This document shows positions 36,535 through 45,290 of a stretch of DNA of 64,000 bases, in pieces. This DNA is from Candidatus Bathyarchaeota archaeon. Its GTDB lineage: Archaea; Thermoproteota; Bathyarchaeia; Bathyarchaeales; Bathycorpusculaceae. The position numbers and the translations under genes are program-made. The notes beneath the pieces were generated by a model. It saw only the letters and a program-made list of their open reading frames with translations. It did no database searches and was not told the origin of the DNA. Every line of letters starts with the position of its first letter. Within the stretch, counting starts at the first letter, position 1. Location: contig JAOZHX010000022.1 in the NCBI GenBank assembly GCA_026014665.1, forward strand, positions 124,001 through 188,000. The letters run 5' to 3'.

Positions 36535-36852
36535 TCAGGTAGAAGACGAAGGCTGCTTTGCTTGCGATTGCGTTCGACGTTTCCTAAACAGTATAAATAC
36601 GTGACCGCGAACCTCAACCAATGCTGCTTCGGTTTCTTTGGCTGCTTTGGCTGCGATGGATTCAGCAGTTTCAAGTTCCCTCAGTGCCGCTGGCAAAATC
36701 TTGATTTTCACCATCTTGTTCTTTTGCAGTTGCTTCTCGATTTCTGCTACGGATTGGGAGGTTAAGCCGTCTTTTCCGACCCAGATGGTAGGGTTCTCAT
36801 CTTTGAGGACATGCTTAACGTGGCGTTTCATCCGTGTAGTTATTTTACTCAA
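36535..36852 (-). CDS. YhbY/CRS1 (CRM) domain RNA-binding protein
   Basis: 105 aa. MKRHVKHVLKDENPTIWVGKDGLT, IEKQLQKNKMVKIKI and LVEVRGHVFILFRK match the CRM fold with its GxxG-like loop (WVGKDGLT). Family members bind rRNA and associate with the large ribosomal subunit precursor. The gene overlaps the upstream RNase P component gene by 8 bases, consistent with a small RNA-processing operon. Confidence 0.88.
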   Translation of the reverse strand: MSKITTRMKRHVKHVLKDENPTIWVGKDGLTSQSVAEIEKQLQKNKMVKIKILPAALRELETAESIAAKAAKETEAALVEVRGHVFILFRKRRTQSQAKQPSSST

Positions 36853-37174
36853 CTTTTGTTTGCACCTTTTTTTTCAGAATATAGCGGGTTTGGTTTCCGC
36901 AGTTTAAACATGTTACTACGACATGCGGCTCCCTTTTCTGTTTTACCCTAACACGACAACTAACGCCATGCACAAACACCGCATTGCATACCTTGCAAGT
37001 TCTGCGCCGAAACTCAATCGGCAACTGAATTTTAGCTGCCATGGCAATTCGCCTAGCTGAACAAACATATTGAGCAGCAAGCTGGGGGTCAGCTTTTGCT
37101 ATCTTCTCCGCTTCTCTAAACAATACCTCAATGCGTTGCCTAGCTATCTGCTTAATGTTGCCCTGTTTTATCAT
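36845..37174 (-). CDS. rnp4: Ribonuclease P protein component 4 (Rpp21/Rpr2)
   Basis: 109 aa from the ATG at 37174 (MIKQGNIKQIARQRIEVLF); the longer frame adds 12 unrelated residues. Four zinc cysteines are seen as TCKVCNAVF ... SCRVRV ... VTCLNCG, with basic helices upstream. It is the archaeal RNase P subunit that pairs with Rpp29 and activates the specificity domain of the RNA. It overlaps the YhbY gene. Confidence 0.87.
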   Translation of the reverse strand: MIKQGNIKQIARQRIEVLFREAEKIAKADPQLAAQYVCSARRIAMAAKIQLPIEFRRRTCKVCNAVFVHGVSCRVRVKQKREPHVVVTCLNCGNQTRYILKKKVQTKVE

Positions 37175-37237
37175 TATGGTTTCCAAGCAATGCAAAGAGG
37201 TGCTGTTCAATTACATAATACTTACGCTTAGAATACC

Positions 37238-38122
37238 TTATTTTTGGGATAATTCAAGTTTAAGTTTTCCAAGAGCCTCTGCCATACCAAGAGGCTTGCA
37301 CTTAAGCGCCCTCTGTGCTTTCGAAGTGTCAAGCGAGGAGTCCATGGGACGCAATGCTACCCAAGTGAATTGAGAAGATGAAGTCGGATCGATTAAACGC
37401 TTATCCAAACCGAAGGCATCAGCAATTTTTTGGGCAAACTCTAACCTGCTTACTCGAGTGGCACCACACAAATGGTAAATCCCAGTTAAATGTCTCTCGA
37501 TTACCTCAAGGATCATTTCAGCCAAGTTAGTGTTCAAGGTAGGCGAGTTCCATTGGTCAGTAACGATTTTAACGCGCTCGCCTTTCTGCAAGGTCTCAAT
37601 GAGCCAAAGGGCAAAATTGACCTTTCCAGCTGCAGGTGCGGAACCATAAATAACGCTTGGCCGAGCAATAAAGTATTCAGATTGCGCTTTGACGATTTCT
37701 TCTGCCTTGAGTTTGGTTGTTCCGTAATAGTTGATGGGGTGGGGGACGTCGGTTTCTTTGTAGCTGCCCTTTCTACCGCTGAAAACGTAATCAGTCGAAA
37801 TATAGAGTAGAAATGAACCAGTTTCAACGGCTGCTTCAACGATGTTTTTTGTTCCTTCAACGTTTATCTTCCAAGCCAGTTCCTTGTTCATTTCGCATTT
37901 GTCAACGTCAGTAAGCGATGCAGCATGAACAACCACGTCAGGTCGGATGCTTCTAAACGCTTCGTGCACTTTCAACTTTTCAGAAATATCGAGCAAAACA
38001 AATTGACCATAAAATGTACGGCTCTGAATGTCTGCGGAATAAACCTCAAAGTTTCTTGCGAGCGCCATCTGAGCCAGTTTTGAACCGAATAGACCGCTGG
38101 CGCCTGTGATTAAAAGTTTCAG
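37238..38122 (-). CDS. rmlD: dTDP-4-dehydrorhamnose reductase (RmlD), CTG start
   Basis: 294 aa if begun at CTG 38122, which overlaps the rmlB stop as CTGA and sits 6 bases after a GGGGG site. The protein would then open MKLLITGASGLFGSKL, the expected RmlD start. A TTG at 38143 lacks a ribosome binding site and adds seven residues. The Rossmann-type SDR has catalytic STDYVFSGRKGSY, NYYGTTKLKAE (YxxxK) and ARPSVIYG. It performs the last step, reducing dTDP-4-keto-rhamnose to dTDP-L-rhamnose for surface glycans. It is the last gene of the rml operon. Confidence 0.9.
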   Translation of the reverse strand: MKLLITGASGLFGSKLAQMALARNFEVYSADIQSRTFYGQFVLLDISEKLKVHEAFRSIRPDVVVHAASLTDVDKCEMNKELAWKINVEGTKNIVEAAVETGSFLLYISTDYVFSGRKGSYKETDVPHPINYYGTTKLKAEEIVKAQSEYFIARPSVIYGSAPAAGKVNFALWLIETLQKGERVKIVTDQWNSPTLNTNLAEMILEVIERHLTGIYHLCGATRVSRLEFAQKIADAFGLDKRLIDPTSSSQFTWVALRPMDSSLDTSKAQRALKCKPLGMAEALGKLKLELSQK

Positions 38123-39126
38123 TGAAAACCCCCAAGCTTCCAAGGTGTCGGATGCAAAATAACTTCAGTTGCAAACGGCAGCCACCAATGTTCATTTTTA
38201 AGATACCACTTCACTGTCGATTCCAAACATTCCTCAAACTCATATTTCGGCTGCCAACCGAGTTCTGCACGAATCTTTGCAGCATCTAAGCTGTAGCGAG
38301 TATCGTGTCCAGGTCGATCCTCCACAAAGGTAATTAGGCTTTCAGGTTTGCCCAATTGACCGAGTATTTTTTTAACAATTTCAATGTTAGCAATCTCGTT
38401 ACCTGCAGAAACATTGTAGATTTCTCCAGCTTTACCTTTCTCAAGAACTATCCTAAGAGCAGCACAATGGTCTTCAACATAAATCCAATCGCGAACATTG
38501 ATTCCTTTGCCGTAGATCGGAATAGGCAAATCACGCAACGCACGAATAATCGTCTTAGGAATTAGCTTCTCAGGCAACTGGTAAGGACCAAAATTGTTTG
38601 TGCAGCGTGTTATAGACGCATTTAACCCGAAGGTTTTATGGTAGGACAACACAAACATGTCCGCCGCAGCTTTCGAAGCAGAGTAAGGATTAGATGGTTT
38701 AAGCGTCGCATTTTCCGCGAAGGAACCCTCCAAAGCTTCACCGTAAACCTCATCGGTTGAAACCTGTATAAGACGCGCCTTATGATTATGGCGACGTATG
38801 GCTTCTAAAATCGTAAAGGTCCCCAAAGTATTATTCTGCAAAAAAAGGTTGGGGTCAGCGATGCTTCGATCAACATGCGTCTCAGCAGCAATGTTCACCA
38901 CGGCGTCGACTTGATGGATGAGCCGATTCATAAGCTGAGGATTGCAAATGTCTCCTTTGATGAACGTATAGCGCTTGTCATTCTCAATGTCGCGCAAATT
39001 TGCCGGATTAGCGCCTATTCCCATCTTATCAACGTTAATCAACTCATAATCAGAGTGCTCAGCTAGCATGTACCTGCAAAAGTTGCTTCCGATAAACCCT
39101 AAACCACCCGTAACCAACAATTTCAT
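38119..39126 (-). CDS. rmlB: dTDP-glucose 4,6-dehydratase (RmlB)
   Basis: 335 aa from the ATG at 39126 (MKLLVTGGLGFIGSNFCRYM); a GTG at 39135 overlapping the rmlC stop is the alternative. Extended SDR with GGLGFIGS, INVDKMGIGAN, STDEVYGEALEG, YSASKAAADMFV (YxxxK) and NNFGPYQLPEKLIP. It uses bound NAD to convert dTDP-glucose to the 4-keto-6-deoxy sugar. Located between rmlC and rmlD. Confidence 0.95.
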   Translation of the reverse strand: MKLLVTGGLGFIGSNFCRYMLAEHSDYELINVDKMGIGANPANLRDIENDKRYTFIKGDICNPQLMNRLIHQVDAVVNIAAETHVDRSIADPNLFLQNNTLGTFTILEAIRRHNHKARLIQVSTDEVYGEALEGSFAENATLKPSNPYSASKAAADMFVLSYHKTFGLNASITRCTNNFGPYQLPEKLIPKTIIRALRDLPIPIYGKGINVRDWIYVEDHCAALRIVLEKGKAGEIYNVSAGNEIANIEIVKKILGQLGKPESLITFVEDRPGHDTRYSLDAAKIRAELGWQPKYEFEECLESTVKWYLKNEHWWLPFATEVILHPTPWKLGGFH

Positions 39127-39131
39127 GTTTA

Positions 39132-39635
39132 TCACTTATGAGGCTGATAATTCCAATCCCAAGGCTTACCAACACGCATGTCGCTTAAATTGCCGTTTAC
39201 GTTGCTGGGAACGAGGGTTGGGTCATTCCACGGTCGTCGTTCCTCATCTGGAGCAGAATAATCATAGAGTCTGGTGGTGAAATATAGTAGCAGGGCAGGT
39301 TCGTTGCCAACTGCTTTAAACCCATGCCAGTAGTGACCAGGCATACGAATAACTTGAAGGTCTAACCCACTCGAAACGATCTCGTCTAATTCTTTGGTTT
39401 CATCATCGAAGGCGCAGATCTTAATCGTTCCTTTCAACGTCAAAAGAAAATCTGTTTGCCCTCTCGAGTGCTTATGCCAAGCTCGAATAAGATTAGGATA
39501 GGTGAAGGAAAGGTTCGCCTGAACAATCACGTCGTCGCCGAAGAGGTCCATCCAGTCTCTACGCATAACTTCGGAGAAGAATCCTCTCTCGTCAACAAAA
39601 CGTTTTATCGGTCTAATTATTATCCCTTGCAACAT
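39132..39635 (-). CDS. rmlC: dTDP-4-dehydrorhamnose 3,5-epimerase (RmlC)
   Basis: 167 aa cupin. RPIKRFVDERGFFSEV and QANLSFTYPNLIRAWHKH contain the substrate-binding and catalytic His region, with GHYWHGF later. It is somewhat shorter than bacterial RmlC (about 180), and its YxTxxY equivalent is loose, so a related epimerase of archaeal type is possible. The operon context between rmlA and rmlB fixes the role. Confidence 0.88.
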   Translation of the reverse strand: MLQGIIIRPIKRFVDERGFFSEVMRRDWMDLFGDDVIVQANLSFTYPNLIRAWHKHSRGQTDFLLTLKGTIKICAFDDETKELDEIVSSGLDLQVIRMPGHYWHGFKAVGNEPALLLYFTTRLYDYSAPDEERRPWNDPTLVPSNVNGNLSDMRVGKPWDWNYQPHK

Positions 39636-39703
39636 AGCTATTCCTTGTTTGCTTCACAAAGTTAATTCGCCGAAATCTTTATAATGGTTGCCATTTTTCC
39701 GCT

Positions 39704-40762
39704 TTAAACCTCAACTTCCGAGTAATCACCCACATGCAACTTTATCGTCCTGCATCTTTGATTGCGCGAAACCCTTGCGTTTTTCCCGATTAAACTGTCT
39801 TCCATCCGCTCAACGTCAGATAAAACAACGTTTTCTTGCACAACGCAATACTCAAGGTTTGAACGAGAAATTTTCGAGCCGTCTCCAACGCTCGTGTATG
39901 GACCTATAAACGAATTTTCAACAAGCACATTCTTTCCTATGATGCAGGGACCCCTGACTACGCTATTGATTATTTGCGCCTCTGATTCAACTTTTACTCT
40001 GCCATCGACAGTGCTATTTGCCACTACACCGCAGATTTCCCGTTGTATGTATTCGTCTAAAATCTTGGCGTTAGCTGATAATATGTCGTCTTTTTTTCCT
40101 GTGTCAAGCCACCAAGAGTTCAAAATCTCAGCCTTAACGTTAAAGCCCATATTAATCATCTCCTGAATCGCATCCGTAATTTCCAATTCGCCACGCCAGG
40201 AGGGCTGGATGCGCTCGATGGCTTGGTGCACCTTGCTTGAAAACAGGTAAGTTCCAATTATAGCCAAGTTTCCCATTGGCGTTTTTGGCTTCTCAGCAAG
40301 CTTTACAATGTTGCCTTTCTCATCCAATTGAGCGATTCCAAAACTCGAGGGAGTTTCAACTTCTTTTAGAATGATTAACGCATCTAAATGCTCACTCTTA
40401 AAACGCTTTACGAACCCCTCCAAACCTTGGCCCGTCAGGTTATCACCCAAGCACATAACAAAAGAATCTGGACCCAAAAAACCTCGAGCGGTTTTAACAG
40501 CGTGAGCTAAACCAAGCGGTTCCTGAGTAATGTAGGTAACATTAACCCCCCAACTCGATCCATCGGCAACATAATCCTTGACAAACTGCCCCGTCTCAGG
40601 CGCCGTAATAACTCCCACGTCTTCGATCTTGATGGCTGCTACTTGATCAAGAACGTATCCTAAGATAGGCTTGTTTGCAACAGGGATTAACTGTTTGGCA
40701 CAGGTAAAAGTCAGCGGTCTAAGCCGCGTTCCTTTTCCACCGCTTAACACAAGAGCCTTCAT
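39704..40762 (-). CDS. rmlA: Glucose-1-phosphate thymidylyltransferase (RmlA, long type)
   Basis: 352 aa: nucleotidyltransferase domain (MKALVLSGGKGTRLRPLTFT with catalytic GGxGTRLRP and Lys in FTCAKQLIPV). A C-terminal left-handed beta-helix follows from about residue 245 (GVVANSTVDGRVKV, VLVENSFIGPYTSVGDG). This long form is common in archaea and actinobacteria. It makes dTDP-glucose and begins the rml operon A-C-B-D. Confidence 0.93.
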   Translation of the reverse strand: MKALVLSGGKGTRLRPLTFTCAKQLIPVANKPILGYVLDQVAAIKIEDVGVITAPETGQFVKDYVADGSSWGVNVTYITQEPLGLAHAVKTARGFLGPDSFVMCLGDNLTGQGLEGFVKRFKSEHLDALIILKEVETPSSFGIAQLDEKGNIVKLAEKPKTPMGNLAIIGTYLFSSKVHQAIERIQPSWRGELEITDAIQEMINMGFNVKAEILNSWWLDTGKKDDILSANAKILDEYIQREICGVVANSTVDGRVKVESEAQIINSVVRGPCIIGKNVLVENSFIGPYTSVGDGSKISRSNLEYCVVQENVVLSDVERMEDSLIGKNARVSRNQRCRTIKLHVGDYSEVEV

Positions 40763-40884
40763 TTTTCAACCTCAAACTACATGTAATGGTCGTTTGTCAC
40801 TATACCATAGTGATATCTTCTAATATGTTCTTCTAATCGGTAACGTCCCCTAAACTCTCTCAGTCGTCTCTGTCCTGCTTTTTG
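40763..40884. other. Intergenic region before repeat copy D
   Basis: This short stretch holds the rmlA promoter region and is followed by repeat copy D. From 41051 to 41326 there is again no gene; only A/T-rich sequence is seen. Confidence 0.3.
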
Positions 40885-41050
40885 TTTTATGTGAGTGTGG
40901 CGGTTTTATAGCTGCCACAAAAGGGCTGATGAGGGTGAGTGCTTTTTGGGTTCGGGCAGTTTTTCCTTTGCCTGTTTCGATGTGGCACAAACGAAAAACA
41001 CCCAACATGGCTCCATGCCGAAGTTCAATGGCTTGTGGTTGTGGTGACAT
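40885..41050 (-). repeat. Dispersed small-ORF repeat, copy D (frameshifted, degenerate)
   Basis: On the minus strand from ATG 41050 the DNA aligns with copies A-C but carries indels. A 1-base insertion precedes the FGMEPCW segment and an approximately 8-base deletion removes the second Cys region. The later part RLCHIETGKGK returns to the family frame and the ending PPHSHK corresponds to THIK. It is 166 bases versus 171. The segment FGMEPCW, read in the family frame, mirrors FNIEPCW of copy A. I read this as a pseudogene copy. Its plus-strand neighbourhood is otherwise empty. Confidence 0.62.
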
Positions 41051-41326
41051 GTTTGGTAAACAAAAATTGTTGAATGCTAACCAAACTGCAAATCTAAATA
41101 AAAGAGAAGCGAGAATCGTGGAGTGCTTCTAAGGTGCAACCAGTTGGAAATATGGTTGAACATAAAGCGCAACGGAAATTAATGTTTGCTATGATAAAAC
41201 ATGCGTACTTATCTCAACTGGAGAATGCTTCAGCAGTATATCAATCATGTTAATAAACAATGTCAAAATTAAAGCAATGAATATTCAGTTTAGGTGCAAT
41301 CGGAGTTATTTGTGCGGAGAATGAAA

Positions 41327-41563
41327 TTAGATGTAGAATCCACCGATTTTTTCAAAAAGTTGCCTAAATAGCATTTGATGGATACGTTTGGCGACCATAT
41401 CAGCCTGCTTTGAATCCGGTTGATTTTTTCTGTGTTGTTCAATATGACCATCAATTGCACTGCCTACGCTTTTGATGTCCGGTACTACCAGAATTTCAAA
41501 ACCACATTCGCATTTAATCGTCGACGAAGATTGTGGAGTGGTGGAATTTTGCTCGTCAATCAT
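41327..41563 (-). CDS. Small zinc-finger-like protein (CxC ... H-x3-H)
   Basis: 78 aa from ATG 41563 (MIDEQNSTT). TIKCECGFEILVVPDIKSVG with the Cys pair, then DGHIEQHRK providing His ligands spaced for a C2H2-like zinc site. Similar small CxCGxEIxxxPD proteins occur in Thaumarchaeota and relatives (by memory), function unknown. The longer frame from 41614 adds 17 residues that lack support. Confidence 0.6.
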   Translation of the reverse strand: MIDEQNSTTPQSSSTIKCECGFEILVVPDIKSVGSAIDGHIEQHRKNQPDSKQADMVAKRIHQMLFRQLFEKIGGFYI

Positions 41564-41791
41564 TATTAAGCCTCTTTTATGTATGAGGGATTTTAGAAAT
41601 ATAAGGTTTGCCAAATTGGAGCAGAATTGCTTTTTTTGGGCAATTTATCATGTTTTCTTTTTTATCAAGAATTATACTGTTTTTAGATAAATTTAATTAA
41701 TTTTTTTTTGTTTGCTATGCTGTGATGCAATCATGTTGGGGTTCCCATGTCGGGGTTCCTAGTAAGCAAGTTAATAAGGAATAAGTGGTTT

Positions 41792-41801
41792 TCTATAAAA
41801 A
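41792..41801 (+). promoter_or_regulatory. TATA box for the COG4742 regulator
   Basis: TCTATAAAAA, 45 bases before the ATG at 41846. A GGGGG ribosome binding site lies 5 bases before the start. Confidence 0.45.
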
Positions 41802-41845
41802 GATAAATAGCATATGTGTAGTAGTTAATTCCGACGGGGGGCTCA

Positions 41846-42631
41846 ATGGACTACCGAGCACTATTTAGGTCTGCACTCAAACAGAGGATTCTCCTAAGCC
41901 TTATGGAATCTGGGAAAAAGATTGCCGAGTTGAAGGTTGAGTTAGATACCTCTGAAACAACGATTTTGCATGCGTTAAAGGAGTTTGAGAAACTAGACCT
42001 AACAATCAAGAATGAAGGCGTTTACAGTTTATCGTCTTTGGGGTTAATGGAGGCGAAGATTTACCAAGAATACAACGCAGCCATAGAGGTACTTGAAAAA
42101 TTCCGAGATTTCTGGTTAAATCATAACGTTGAACCCATACCCTCATGGCTTATGGTAAAATTGGGTTCACTTCGAAATTCAACGATTGTAAAGAGTGAAA
42201 AAAGTGAATTGGGCAAAGTGCATGAGACGTTCATGAAGGCGTTGCTTGAGTCCAAACGGGTAAAAGGGGCATCACCGATTTTTCATCCCGACTACGTAGA
42301 TGTCTTTAAGAAATTGCTCAGTCAAGGCGGCAGTATCGAGCTAATAATCACCGACTTAGTACTGAGCAAAACGTTGGAAAGCGCTGTTTCCTCAGCTGAT
42401 GCTGAGCTTTTGCAGAATTCTGTGGCTGAGGGGCGGCTTAAAATATACCTGATTGATGACCTCAAAATCGCGTTAACTATTACTGATAGCATTTTTTCGC
42501 TTGGACTCTTCAATTTAACGGGAGATTACGATTATAACATGGATTTAATTTCAAAGGACCCTGCAGCTCTTGGGTGGGGAGAGTTGGCATTCCAAGAGTA
42601 CGTTAAGCGAAGTAGGAGGTTAGAATTTTAG
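41846..42631 (+). CDS. Archaeal transcriptional regulator (winged helix + FilR1-like domain, COG4742)
   Basis: 261 aa. N-terminal winged helix (KQRILLSLMESGKKIAELK, TSETTILHALKEFEKL, VYSLSSLGLMEA). A larger C-terminal DUF1724/FilR1-type domain follows from about residue 120 (FHPDYVDVFKKLLSQGG, IELIITDLVLSK, SLGLFNLTGDYDYN). Family members regulate methanogenesis genes and archaella in other archaea; the target here is unknown. The ubiA gene follows 29 bases later on the same strand and could be controlled or co-transcribed. Confidence 0.8.
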   Translation: MDYRALFRSALKQRILLSLMESGKKIAELKVELDTSETTILHALKEFEKLDLTIKNEGVYSLSSLGLMEAKIYQEYNAAIEVLEKFRDFWLNHNVEPIPSWLMVKLGSLRNSTIVKSEKSELGKVHETFMKALLESKRVKGASPIFHPDYVDVFKKLLSQGGSIELIITDLVLSKTLESAVSSADAELLQNSVAEGRLKIYLIDDLKIALTITDSIFSLGLFNLTGDYDYNMDLISKDPAALGWGELAFQEYVKRSRRLEF

Positions 42632-42660
42632 TCTTTGAATTAGAAATTAGGCGATAGACT

Positions 42661-43491
42661 ATGTTGGGAAGAATTATGAGATTTTTCGTATCGAGTTCGA
42701 TGTTTTTAGCGTTAAATGGAGCTCTTGTTGTTGTTTTTGCTGATTCGCTTTATGGGTACCCAACCTCTTTAGCGATGTTTTTAGCAGCTTTTTTAGCGAC
42801 TTTCTCGGTTTATTGCCTAAATAAAGCGACAGATCAAAAGGAAGATGCGATTAATAAGCCTGAAGTGAAGCTCAAAAATTCGGTTTACTACGTTGTTCCG
42901 TCGGTGACAGCTATGGTCATTAGTTTAGCGTTAGGTCTAACTATAAGCATTTTGACTTTATTAGTGCTTGTTGCACCGTTCATTATTGGTTTTGTCTACA
43001 GTGTTCCAGCCGCCAAGTCTATTCCGAGGCTTAAAGAAATTGTCGGTGTGAAGAGTTTTGTTGTCGCATCAAGCTGGGCAATTACTGGGGCTTTTCTTCC
43101 GGTCACTATGCAGTTGACAAACCCCTACAAGATAATGTTGGTTTTCATCTATATTTTTTGTCAACTTTTTGTAAACACAACGATTTTTGACGTGTTAGAT
43201 ACAAGAGGGGATTCTGTTTCTGGAGTTAAGACTATTCCTGTAGCCATCGGAAAGAGGAAGACACAAGTTCTTGCTTTAATCATGAACAGCACTCTATTGA
43301 TTTGGCTACTTTATTGTTCAGTATACGGTTTTTTCATTAGCTTTTTGCCTGCATTAGCTTTTGGGGTTTTTTATGGTTACTTTATCATCTGGCACTTTTT
43401 TAAGCAAGGTTGCAAGCGACTGCATGCAGAATTGATGGTTGACGGTGAATGGTTACCTATCGTATTTCTTATGAAGATTATTTTGCGTTAG
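42661..43491 (+). CDS. UbiA-family prenyltransferase
   Basis: 276 aa with about eight hydrophobic segments. The first Asp-rich motif is NKATDQKEDAINKPE (NxxxDxxxD-like) and the second DVLDTRGDSVSGVKTIPVAIG. These are the Mg-diphosphate binding sites of UbiA enzymes. Possible roles are digeranylgeranylglyceryl phosphate synthase in archaeal lipid formation or a quinone/heme prenyltransferase; sequence alone does not decide. Preceded by the regulator gene on the same strand. Confidence 0.8.
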   Translation: MLGRIMRFFVSSSMFLALNGALVVVFADSLYGYPTSLAMFLAAFLATFSVYCLNKATDQKEDAINKPEVKLKNSVYYVVPSVTAMVISLALGLTISILTLLVLVAPFIIGFVYSVPAAKSIPRLKEIVGVKSFVVASSWAITGAFLPVTMQLTNPYKIMLVFIYIFCQLFVNTTIFDVLDTRGDSVSGVKTIPVAIGKRKTQVLALIMNSTLLIWLLYCSVYGFFISFLPALAFGVFYGYFIIWHFFKQGCKRLHAELMVDGEWLPIVFLMKIILR

Positions 43492-43660
43492 AAACAATCC
43501 TTCGTTCTATCTGCTACTGAAGGCGATTACATTTTTCTGTAATTATTCCTCTCTGTTGCGGAGGACGATATGGGTGGGTTTATAAGCATTTGTGTAAATT
43601 TTAAGAACAAGTGAACTCTTAATATATATGATGCATCCAATACATAAGAGTGGGGTAACG

Positions 43661-43930
43661 ATGAAACGCACGAAACTCGAAGAATACCTTGCTATCATCG
43701 AGACTCTAATAGTTCATGGTCCGATAGGAACCGCTGAGCTGGCTCAGCTTAGCAGCTTGGACGACGCGAAATTGGGCGAGAATTTGAGTTTCTTGTTTGA
43801 GCAAAACACTATCGAAAAGAGACGTCTTGGAAACTCAGTCACTTACCTTGTTTCGCCTCTGGGTATTAGAATTTTCAAGTATTTTAGCTCTCAGTCCTCG
43901 GAAAAAAACGGCATGCAAACAGGAATTTAG
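43661..43930 (+). CDS. Small winged-helix regulator, paralogue of the gene at 16179
   Basis: 89 aa from ATG 43661 (MKRTKLEEYLAIIETLIVHG). A longer reading from 43628 is rejected because the aligned paralogue at 16179 starts MRRSKLEMYVDIL and an AATATATAT TATA-like element occupies 43621-43629. Winged helix with GTAELAQLSSLDDAKLGENL, YLVSPLGIRIFKYF at the wing. The PF14947-like domain is the whole protein. Target unknown. Confidence 0.72.
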   Translation: MKRTKLEEYLAIIETLIVHGPIGTAELAQLSSLDDAKLGENLSFLFEQNTIEKRRLGNSVTYLVSPLGIRIFKYFSSQSSEKNGMQTGI

Positions 43931-43997
43931 CTGGAAAGACAAAGTATTGTTGTATTCAGGATATTAAGTTTGATGGGAAACAAAGGGAAAGCGACGT

Positions 43998-45290
43998 TTA
44001 GTCGCTGGGTTCCTTTGCTTTTCCACGTTTGCCAAACCTAAATTTCGCAGTTAGTATCTTTTCGGTTGCAAACAATCTTGAGGCAGCGTACATGATTACG
44101 ATTGTAAAGGCTGCGACGTAGACGATTCCAAGAATTACGGTAAGATAGTCTCCGGTTACGACTGCTTTGGAGGCGATGATTGGATGACTATAGGGGATAG
44201 CGAAAAAGATTGCCTGAACTGCAAGCGGCATGGAAGTCACATCAAGATAGATGAGTGCCATTGCCGGCAGGAAAATCAAGGGGTAAATGTAGCCAACCAT
44301 GGCTTGAGCGCCTCGAACGTTTTCGCTAAACGCCGACATGACAACTGCCAACGCCAAAGCCGATAACAAAGTGAAGAATAAGCTTATGCCAAGCAAGGTG
44401 TAGCCCCAAACTGAGGGTACAAGGCCTAAAGCAACCATGTCTATGCTGCTGCCTATGTTGCCTGCAATTCCCCCTGTGATTGAGCCCAGCATGTAGTTGT
44501 AGCCTATGAGAACGGTTATGGATGCGACGCCAGCAACGATGATTGTACTTGAGACTTTACCCATCAAAATCGCGAATCGGTCAACTGGAACGGTTAACAG
44601 GGTTTCAAGTGTTTTTTCCTCTTTCTCCATAGCTACGCTTGTTGCAGCAATCTGCATAGCATACGTAAGCATAATCATTATAGTTATTGGCAAAGCAATA
44701 GATTGGGACAGCATTAAACTGGACAGCACGCTGGCATCGACACCTTCTTGAATTTGCCCCTTAATGATGCTGGATTGATAAACAGAAACTACATCTGGAG
44801 CCACTGCTCGGTTAAAACCTGTAGCGATGCTGCTGACTACGGCTCCGCCGAAACCGCTGAAGATACTGCCGGCGCCGCTGAAAACACTGTAAACGTTTAT
44901 CGTGCCCGTTATGTTTAATTCTCCGGCAGAATGCCTGCTTAGGTTAGCGCTAAACCCTGCGGGTATCTCCACCAGCGTTGTGCTGTTGTAGTGTTGGAGC
45001 AAGCCTTCCGCGACCGCTGTTTGAGGGGTCGTCTGGTTGAGAATTATGGCATTCATGCTGTTGTTTACATAGCGTACAAAAAGAGTGCTCCAGTTGCCGT
45101 TATCATTATCAACCACGAGTAGGGTGGCTTTTTGCGCCTGTTCCTGCGCTGATTGCACCGCATAGCCCATCACTAACCCTAAAACAGGAAACATTATCAG
45201 CGGCAAAACAATCATGCCAACCAAAATCTTGGGGTCCCGCATCAACTCTTTGAGCTCTTTTACGAGAATTGTCGTGAAGCCTTTAAGCAT
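43998..45290 (-). CDS. ABC-2 type permease
   Basis: 430 aa with one N-terminal membrane segment, a large extracellular loop (about residues 40-180) and five C-terminal segments: LPITIMIMLTYAMQIAATSV, then VGYNYMLGSITGG and MVGYIYPLIFLPAMALIYL. KELKELMRDPKIL at the start is typical of NatB-like exporters. The start overlaps the ATPase stop by 8 bases. Pumps Na+, drugs or lipids in known members; substrate here unknown. Confidence 0.82.
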   Translation of the reverse strand: MLKGFTTILVKELKELMRDPKILVGMIVLPLIMFPVLGLVMGYAVQSAQEQAQKATLLVVDNDNGNWSTLFVRYVNNSMNAIILNQTTPQTAVAEGLLQHYNSTTLVEIPAGFSANLSRHSAGELNITGTINVYSVFSGAGSIFSGFGGAVVSSIATGFNRAVAPDVVSVYQSSIIKGQIQEGVDASVLSSLMLSQSIALPITIMIMLTYAMQIAATSVAMEKEEKTLETLLTVPVDRFAILMGKVSSTIIVAGVASITVLIGYNYMLGSITGGIAGNIGSSIDMVALGLVPSVWGYTLLGISLFFTLLSALALAVVMSAFSENVRGAQAMVGYIYPLIFLPAMALIYLDVTSMPLAVQAIFFAIPYSHPIIASKAVVTGDYLTVILGIVYVAAFTIVIMYAASRLFATEKILTAKFRFGKRGKAKEPSD

